A DNA stretch of 64,000 nt from Tenrec ecaudatus (lineage: Eukaryota; Chordata; Mammalia; Afrosoricida; Tenrecidae). The DNA lies in contig NC_134530.1 of NCBI RefSeq assembly GCF_050624435.1, forward strand, positions 145,802,721-145,866,720. Reading direction: 5' to 3'. A model generated the notes under the pieces. It was not told the origin of the DNA and did no database searches. It saw nothing but the letters and a program-made list of their open reading frames with translations. Positions 56,438 to 64,000 of this stretch are shown here, one piece after another. The position numbers and the translations under genes are program-made. Each line of letters opens with the position of its first letter. The first letter of the stretch is position 1.

Positions 56438-56990
56438 TATTTTTTTTAATCATTTTATTGGGGGTTCGTACGACTCTTATCACAATGCATACATACTTCC
56501 ATTGTGTCAAGAACATTTGTATATTTTTTGCCATCATCATTCTCAAAACATTTGCTTTCTGCTTGAGCCCTTGGTATCAGCTCCTCATTTTCCCCTCCCT
56601 CCCCACCCCCTTCCCTCATGAATCCTTGATAATTTATAAATTATTATTTTGCCATATCTTACACTGTCCAACATCTTCCTTCACTGGCTTTTATGCTGTC
56701 CATCCCCTAGGGAGGGGGTTATATGAAGATCCTTGTAATCGGTTCCCCCTTTCTACCTCACCTTCCCTCCACCCTCCTGATATCACCACTCTCACCACTG
56801 GTGCTGAAGAGTTTATCTGTCCTGGATTCCCTGTGTTTCCAGTTCCTATCTGTACCAGTGTCCATCCTCTGGTCTAGCTAGATTTGTAAGGTAGAGTTGG
56901 GATCATGAGAGTGGGGGAGGGGGGAACATTAAAGAACTAGAGGAAAGCTGTGTGTTTCATTGTTGCTACCCTGCACCCTGACTGCCTCAG
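56438..56990 (-). mobile_element. L1 3' end fragment inserted in RTE
   Basis: It starts with a T-run and reversed 'ccaataaaatga', continues through the 3' UTR terminal region, and stops at 'gaccctgactgcctcag'-like text. Sequence 56991-57354 is unassigned. Confidence 0.8.
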
Positions 56991-57354
56991 ATCTGCACAG
57001 AATGCTGGTGCAGACATTTTGTGAGCTAGCTACAAAAGGAGAACTTGAATTTAATTTTCTGTGTGGATTTTACATATTCCTGGGTTTCCTCCAAATGTCC
57101 CTGCGAGCTTAGCGGCTTGCATTTTAGCTATGTGCACATTTCTCTCCTCATCTTGAGTCTCCCCACACCATGAGGGCTCCTTACCTAATTTCCTAGACTT
57201 GGCTGTCATAAAAGACCGACAGGAATCGCCTTTGGTATTCCCCCAAACCCCTTCCCAGGTATTTGTATTTCCTTAACAAGCAGCTCTGTGAGCAATCCTG
57301 TCCTGAGCACGTTGTAATCATCAACTCTTTAAATTGTCATAACTATCCCATGAG

Positions 57355-58010
57355 GTGGTTGTTGTTGTTGTTAGGTGCCAATGAGTCAGTTCCGACCCGT
57401 AATGACCTTAGGCACACCAGAACGAAACACTGTCCGGCCCTGAGCCATCCTCACAACTGATCCCATGCTTGAGTTTATTGCTGCAGCGACGGTGTCAATC
57501 CATCTCATTGAGAGCCTTCCTCCTTTTGCTCTCCCTCCATTTTACCCAGCATGATGTCTCTCCCGACAACATGTCCAAAGTATGTAAGATGAAGTCTTGA
57601 CATTAAGGAGCACTCTGGCCTTACTTCTTCCAAGATAGATGAGTGTGTCCTTTCAGCAGCCCGTGGTACTTACAATATTCTCCTCCAGCACCACAGTTCA
57701 AACGCATCAATAGTTCTTGGGTCTTCTTTATTCAATGCCCAACTGTCACAGGCATATGAGGCCATTGAAAATATCATGGCTTGGGTCAGGGTCACCTTAG
57801 TCCTTGAAGGGACATCTTTGCTTTTCAAAACTATACGGAGGTCTTGTGCAGCAGATTGACCTAATGTAACTGTCCTTTGATCTCTTGACTGCTGCTTCAA
57901 TGAGCATTGATTGTGCATCCCAGGATAGTCATAGTTGTTATCCCCACTTCGTCGTCGGTTGTTACAGCTTCCCCATGGCGACTGTGCTCTATGGATTTTC
58001 ACGGCTGTGA
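57355..58010 (-). mobile_element. RTE LINE, 3' end
   Basis: It starts with GTT repeats and 'aggtgccaatgagtcagt' and continues through 'cacaactgatcccatgcttg' and 'tctcccgacaacatgtcc'. An RT-region frame at 58002-57670 (ASYACDSWALNKEDPR) is RTE-type C-terminal text. Confidence 0.8.
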
Positions 58011-58140
58011 CCTCTGACTAACAGTGCGGTTTGCATCTTCACAGAGGAGGAAACTGTAGCCCAAAAAGCCTAAAATCATACCGCTGGGGCACAGGACTCA
58101 AAGCAGGTGGTCTTACCTTGTTTGGGCCCAACTGTGCTAG

Positions 58141-58312
58141 GAGACCAAGGAGCCCTGCTGCTTACGTGGTGGCCTGCTAACTGCAAAGCCGGCAGTTCAA
58201 ATCAAGCAGATAAAATTTAGGTGGTCTGCTCCCATAAAGATTCAAAGCTTCAGAAACCCCAGAGAGCAGTGCCACAGGGTTGCCATGAGTCAGAGTCAAC
58301 TCAGTGGTAGGG
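58141..58312 (+). mobile_element. AfroSINE
   Basis: Head 'aaggagccctgctgcttacg' and tail 'agggttgccatgagtcagag' identify it. The middle is shortened. Confidence 0.75.
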
Positions 58313-58439
58313 GTGGGTTACACCAGTAGTAGACCACCCACTCTCAGCCCAGCTGCTGGCCTTTGGATCTTAGGGATGGAAGAGCAGAGTGAAACAGGTG
58401 AGATGACACCCCCTAATGTTTTACAAGGCCGCTTTGTGA

Positions 58440-58620
58440 CTTCAATACCCACGTCATCCAGGTATCAAGAGACACTAACTACGCTGTTTCTCATCACAAG
58501 GTTGGTGGTTCAAATACATGAGTCGCTCTTTTGAGGCTATCTTAAAGATTTACAGCTCAGGGCCAACTGTGGTCGCTATGAATCAGAGCCGACACATTGG
58601 CAGGGGATTTGCTTTTTAGT
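58440..58620 (+). mobile_element. AfroSINE, diverged
   Basis: It keeps 'cacaaggttggtggttcaaa' and 'ggtcgctatgaatcagagcc'. The unassigned stretch after it (58621-58930) is somewhat GC-rich but shows no exon I can support. Confidence 0.6.
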
Positions 58621-58934
58621 AATGGCTGGTTCCCTCACTGTGGCCACTGGTCCTCCCGAGAGGCACACTGGAGGTGGTATGGAGAGAAGGAACTTCACTG
58701 GCAGGTGACCGCAGTCCCCAGGTCCTAAGAGGGCCTGGGCGGGGTGATCCCAGAGCCAAGGACACCTGCCGGCACCATCGGTAACTGGCTAGGGGCCACC
58801 CCTTCCCCACAGCGGGAATGGTCTTCACCAGCATGACTCCAAACCGATACAGGCGATCGTGCTCTCTGGGAGGCCGTCAGTTCCTCCCTTTCTCATTTTG
58901 TTTCTTCCCTCTCTCAGGCTGCACAATGGATGCA

Positions 58935-59160
58935 CAGGGCAAGATATGACAAAATAATAATTTATAAATTATCAAGGGCTCATGAGGGAGGGGAGGGAGG
59001 GGAAAAAAAGAGGACTTCATGCTAAGGGCTTAAGTGGAGAGCAAATGCTTTGAAAATGATTAGGGCAAAGAATGTACAGATGTGCTTTATACAATTAATG
59101 TATGTATATGTATGGATTGTGATAAGAGTTGTATGAGCCCCTAATAAAATGTTTAAAAAA
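58935..59160 (+). mobile_element. L1 3' end fragment
   Basis: It contains the terminal ~220 bp of the L1 3' UTR, ending 'gagcccctaataaaatg' and an A-run. A second, shorter L1 terminal piece follows at once (59161-59240) and ends 'accccaataaaatga'. Confidence 0.85.
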
Positions 59161-59251
59161 GTACAAATGTGCTTGACACGATGGATGTATGTATGGATTG
59201 TGTTGAGTCATACGGACCCCAATAAAATGATTTTTTTAAATGGGAAAAAGC

Positions 59252-59253
<2 letters not shown>

Positions 59254-59291
<38 letters not shown>
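59254..59291. repeat. (TA)n microsatellite
   Basis: About 19 TA units directly after two L1 tails. The stretch to its right (59292-59500) reads as the 5' part of an L1 3' UTR in sense. Confidence 0.9.
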
Positions 59292-59293
<2 letters not shown>

Positions 59294-59604
59294 CTGTCCC
59301 CCACCTGGGGTGAGGTCCAGGTACTATGGCAGGGACCAAACCCAACTCAGGGATACATATGACAGCCAACTAAATAGGAGAGGTAAAGAAAGCGGGGGAA
59401 AGGGGCATGAGTAGTGGGGGATAGGGCATTAACCCATCCAAGGGGAAGGTAGTGTTTATATCTCCTCAGGAGAGGGAGAGAGGGACCAGGCATCTGAATT
59501 GTTTTATATATGTTGCATGCTAGAAATTATAATGTAAATAGATCAAGTTAAATGAAGCATATTATTAATAACACTAGTTTCTGCTTTTTATTTGGCTATT
59601 AAAA

Positions 59605-60260
59605 ATTTAGGGTTACCACCACACTGAGGCAAAGCACTGGGGGAGTGCAGCGGAACAGCAAGGGAATGGAGTGGCAAGGTCCCCAGGGAATCCTGAAAGT
59701 GGACTTTGGGGCCAGGACGCGGTGCCCCAACAGACTGGACTGGAAAACACTCCTAAGGGCCAACAAACGATCCTTGAACTAGCTACAAGCTTTTCTTTCT
59801 TGATGTGTTTTGTTTTGTTCTTTGTCAGTGATTTGTTGTTGTTGTTTTATTGTCTGGTTGTATACTGTTGCTTTGTTTTCCTCTGTCTTGTTTTTGTGCA
59901 TGTTATTATCTCCACAGGTCTGTCTAAATAAGACGGGCTGGATGAACTATCTGGAGGCAAAACAACAGGACCGACATTCCGGAGGGACTTGGGATGGGGG
60001 AGGTGATGGTGGGGGGAGTAAGGAAGTGGCGTTAACAAACCCAGGGGCAAGGGAAGAACATGGGACCCAAATTGGTGGTGAAGGGGGAGTGACAGGCCTG
60101 GTAGGGAATGATCAAGGGTAAGGTTATGTAAAGAAGAGGTATAGCTATAACCCAGGTGGGGACAGAGCATGATAGAGGGACAGGAGGAAAGTCAAGGGAA
60201 ATAGAGTAAAGAGTTAGGAGGCAAAGGGCATTTATAGAGGTCTAGACAAAGACATGTACA

Positions 60261-60301
<41 letters not shown>

Positions 60302-61570
60302 ATGGGGAAATAGATCTATAGGTCTATATTTATAGGTTTAGTATTAAGGTGGCAGAAGGACCTTGGGTCTCTATTCAAGCACTCCCTCAATGCATGAATA
60401 CTTTCTTCTATTAAATTGGCATTCTATGATGCTCACCCTCCCGACACAACTGCTGAAGCCAAAGCGGGTGAACAAGTAAATGTGGTGAAGAAAGCTGATG
60501 GTGCCCGGCTATCAAAAGAGATAGCATCTGGGGTCTTAAAGGCTTGAAGACACACAAGCAGCCATCTATCTCAGAAGCAACAAAGCCCACATGGAAGAAC
60601 ACACCAGCCTGTGTGATCACGTGGTCCCAAACGGATCAGTTATCCGGCATCAAAGAACAAAAAATCATATCATTGGCTGCACACCTCCATGATAGATTGC
60701 TGAGGACAAACGGGTGCATAAGCAAATGTGGCGAAGAAAGCTGATGGTGCCCGGCTATCAAAAGAGATAGTGTCTGGGGTCTTAAAGGCTTGAAGGTGAA
60801 CAATTGGCCATCTTGCTTAGAAGAAACAAAGCCCACATGAAAGAAGCACACCAGCTTGTACGATCACGAGGTGCCAAAGGGATCAGGGATAAGGCATCAT
60901 CAAAAAAAAAAATACCATAGTGAATGAAGGGGGGGAAGTGCAGAGTGGAGACCCAAAGCCCATTTGTCAGCCACTAGAGATCCCCTCACAGAGGGGTCTA
61001 GGGGAGGAGATGAGTCTGTCAGGGTGTGATGTAGCCCTGATGAAGAATACAGCTTTCCCCCAGATCCTGGATGCTTCCTCCCCCCAACTACCATGATCCA
61101 AATTCTACCTTGCAAGTCTGGATAGAGCAGAGGTTGTACACTGGTGCATATAGGAGCTGGAGGCACAGGGAATCCAGGGTGGATGATCCCTTCAGGACCA
61201 GGGGTGTGAGGGGCAATACTGGGACAGTAGAGGGTGAGTGGGTTGGAAAGAGGGAACCGATTATAAGGATCTACATGTGACCTCCTCCCTGGGGGATGGG
61301 CAACAGAAGGGGGTGAAGGGAGACGCTGGATAGGGCAAGATATGTCAAAATAATAATCTATAAATTATCAAGGGCTCATAAGTGAGCGGGGAGCGGGGAG
61401 GAAGGGAGAAAAAAAGAGGACCTGATGCCAAGGGCTTAAGTGGAGAGCAAATGCTTTGAAAATGATGAGGGCAAAGAATGTACAGATGTGCTTTATACAA
61501 TTAATGTATGTATATGTATGGATTGTGATAAGAGTTGTATGAGCCCCTAATAAAATATTTTTTAAAATTT
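59605..61570 (+). mobile_element. 5'-truncated L1 3' UTR with intact poly(A) end
   Basis: It is the sense copy of the 3' UTR seen in reverse at 39440-41400, including the doubled ~235-bp unit (60411-60880) and a TA repeat at 60263-60299. It ends 'gcccctaataaaatattt'. Possible imperfect target duplications are 'tagggttac' at left and 'taaggttac' at right. Confidence 0.85.
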
Positions 61571-61873
61571 TAAGGTTACATCTATGGCTCATATTATATT
61601 TCTTTTGGGTAAAGTTGCAATGTTTTTGGTATACACTGTATTCCTGAAGAATACAGTGTATATATAAATATACATATGAATATATGTATATTTTATTATA
61701 TACATGAATATATATTGAATAAATATACATTCAAAATTTGATTAAAAACTACCTACTATAGCCCTTTCCCAAAGTGTTTTGCAGGATGTTCATATGAGAG
61801 CCTTGGAGAAAGAAGAATTCATGGATTAAAAATAATTGGGAATTGCCAGATAAAGCATGAAAGAGCTCAAATA

Positions 61874-63300
61874 AGCAATCAATGCCATAGACAAAGGAGC
61901 AACTAGGGAATTAAAATCAACAACAAGGAGGACTTAGAGATCCTGGGAGTGTTAGAGCAACAGCAGTCTAGTTGAGAGGAATTACTAAGAGGCAGAAGAA
62001 GGGTGAGCATGATGGTGGGACAGGAGGAAGGTAAAAGGAAATTGAGAAAAGATCTAGGAAACAAAGTTGTGGATAGAGGTAAAAACATAGGTGTGTACAT
62101 ATATAAATATATTAATTTATAAAAATAGAGATATTGGCCATGTACATATATTTATCTGGCAATACATTGAGGTAGTGGATGGACTTTGGGCCTCTGCTCA
62201 AGCCCTCTCTCAAAGCAAGAGCACTTTGTTCTAACAACCTGGCATTCTGTGATGCTCACCCTCCCGGCACGATCATTGAAGACAAAACAGGTGCATAAGC
62301 AAATGTGGTGAAGAAAGCTGATGGTGCCTGGCTATCAAAAGATATGGCATCTGGGGTCTTAAAGGTTTGAAGTTAAACAAGCAGCCATCTAGCAGTGAAG
62401 CAACAAGCGGACATGGAAGAAGCACACCAGCCTTTGCAATCATGAGGTGTTGAAAGCAGCAGGCACCAGAAAACCCAAAACAAACAAACAGCAAAAAACC
62501 TTGTATTGTTGTGAATGAGTGGGGGGGGGGCAGACCAAAGACCCCAAACCCTTCTGTAGATAATGGGACATCCCCTAACAAAGGGTCATAAGGAAGGCAT
62601 GAGTCAACCAGGGCGCAGTATAGCTCCGATGAAACACACAATATTCCTCTGGTTCCTTGAGGCTTTCTCACCTCCCACTTTCTTAATTCCATTCCTGCCT
62701 TTAACTGTGGACTAGACCGGAGCATGTACACTGTTACAGATAAGAGCTCATAAAGCACAGAATCCAGGTTGGATAAACCCCTCAGGAAGAGAAACGGGAG
62801 TAGCAACACCAGTAGGGTAGAGGTAAGGTAGGAAAAGGGAGGAAGGGAGAACTGATCAAAATTATTGACACCTAACCACATCCTCCCTAGGGGGAGGAAC
62901 AGCAGAAACTGTCAGGGAAGGGAAACTGCGGTCAGTGTATGCTATGAAAATAATAATTATAATTTATCAAGGGTTATGAAGGTGGGAGTGGGGAGGGAGG
63001 GAAAAAAGAGGAGCTGATACCAAGGGCTCAAATAGAAAGTAAATGTTTAGAAAATAATGATGGTGGGGCTCAAGTAGAAAGAAACTGTTTTGAAAAAGAT
63101 GATGACAACATATGTAAAGATGTGTTTGACAAAATGGATATATATATGAATGTATGGATTGTGATAAGAGCCCCCAATAAAATGAAATTTAAATTAAAAA
63201 AGGAAAACAATGATGGCAACATCTGTACAAATATGGTAGATATAATTGATGTATGGATTGTGATCAGAGCTGTAAGGGCTCCCAATAAAATGACCTTAAA
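61874..63300 (+). mobile_element. 5'-truncated L1 3' UTR, single-unit subfamily, with 14-bp target duplication
   Basis: It is flanked by AAAGAGCTCAAATA at 61860-61873 and 63301-63314. It has one copy of the internal unit (62250-62480) and a doubled terminal block with two AATAAA signals, near 63176 and 63283. It is the closest relative of 28680-30655. Confidence 0.85.
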
Positions 63301-63694
63301 AAAGAGCTCAAATATAATGTGAATTGTAATTTTTCTAAGAATGGATCTCATATGCAGCCTGTTCCACCTCCAGAGAAGCCTTCTCATCATGGACATGCAT
63401 TAACACAATTCTGAAAGACAGTTGCGGGAACGCTGGCCTAGAGGATGAAGCTTGCAGGTCTTACCTGAGTGCCTAAATCTCATTGGGCTTCGATTGTGGT
63501 ATAGTTCCCAATCTTTTCCTCTTGCCTTTTGCTCCAACTAATATCTACACCAGTACTGTCTCCATAGATTAAAATCTTGCTCAAAGTTATGAATCAAACC
63601 CTGAGACCACCTCTAAAACGGAGTAGCAGTGGTGTCTAGCGCTCTCTAATTTCACACGGAGGGAAGGGGATGAAGATCAACATCCAAAGGCTAA

Positions 63695-64000
63695 TTCTTT
63701 AAAAAAAAAAAACCAAAATATTTTATTAGGGACTCATACAACTCTTATCACAATCCATACATACATCAATTGTATAAAGCACATCTGTGCATTCTTTGCT
63801 CTCATCATTTTCAAAGCATTTGCTCTCCACTTAAGCCCTTGGCATCAGGTCCTCTTTTTTTCCCTCTCTCACCACTCCTCCCTCCCTCATGCACCCTTGA
63901 TAATTTATAAATTATTATTTTGTCATATCTTGCCCTGTCCAGCGTCTCCCTTCACCCCATTTTCTGTTGCCCGTCCCCCAGGGAGGAGGTCACATGTAGA
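63695..64000 (-). mobile_element. L1 3' end, running off the window
   Basis: It begins with the reversed A-run and poly(A) signal ('atattttattagggactcat') and continues through the terminal 3' UTR to the last base. The part 63315-63690 before it is unassigned. Confidence 0.85.

Noticed and set aside
56293..56877. 194-codon frame
   Set aside because: It crosses the border between an RTE fragment and an L1 3' UTR fragment, so it cannot be an ancestral gene.
59254..60299. TA repeats considered as CRISPR-like or replication-origin structures
   Set aside because: They are plain dinucleotide microsatellites within L1 3' UTR sequence of a mammalian genome.
62273..62881. 202-codon - strand frame
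   Set aside because: It is antisense to an L1 3' UTR insertion with its own target duplication; its recognisable text is the recurrent antisense unit already reported.

Overview
The window is mammalian genomic DNA with split genes and a heavy load of retrotransposons. Three repeat classes point to an afrotherian. Many tRNA-like/RTE-tailed SINEs of the AfroSINE type are present (the 'ctatagggtc.ctatgagtc' block). So are RTE (BovB-like) LINE remnants and one dominant L1 lineage with an unusually long 3' UTR. Two short hAT-type elements match, as far as I can tell from memory, the non-autonomous SPIN family. SPIN is reported from tenrec but, to my knowledge, not from other afrotherians, so a tenrec such as Echinops is the best guess. 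That is inference, not proof.

Two genes of glycoside hydrolase family 18 (GH18) lie in tandem on the + strand. The first (2456-13950, with a 3' UTR exon near 18468-18670) is an intact CHI3L2 (YKL-39) orthologue. It has ten coding exons, every splice phase closes, and it gives 386 codons. Its catalytic motif is [10 protein letters not shown], so the catalytic acid is missing and it should be a chitin-binding lectin. The second (about 38163-53525) is an acidic-mammalian-chitinase-like gene with a C-terminal chitin-binding exon. It is a pseudogene, with stops in the catalytic exon and in exon 9, several one-base deletions and weakened splice sites. The tandem order CHI3L2 then CHIA-type copies agrees with the known mammalian chitinase cluster.

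Layout: 1-2390 is flank with SINE remnants. 2391-18670 is CHI3L2, whose introns carry SINEs, an L1 3' UTR piece, a SPIN-like element and an old nested L1. About 19590-28065 is a near full-length but dead L1 on the - strand. 28680-30655 is another L1 3' UTR piece. 30670-32430 holds two MIRs. 32440-36020 holds two RTE copies. 36592-37157 is a solo LTR-like element. 38163-53525 is the chitinase pseudogene, with a 4.5-kb L1 in intron 1 flanked by a perfect 16-bp target-site duplication. 53526-64000 has no gene I can support and is a graveyard of SINE, RTE, SPIN, mariner and nested L1 3' UTR fragments.

I found no new multi-gene system. The most unusual points are a 118-bp local duplication pasted into a TA repeat inside CHI3L2 intron 4, the probable horizontally acquired DNA transposons (SPIN-like and mariner-like), a tandem duplication inside the L1 3' UTR, and loss of a chitinase next to an intact chi-lectin.
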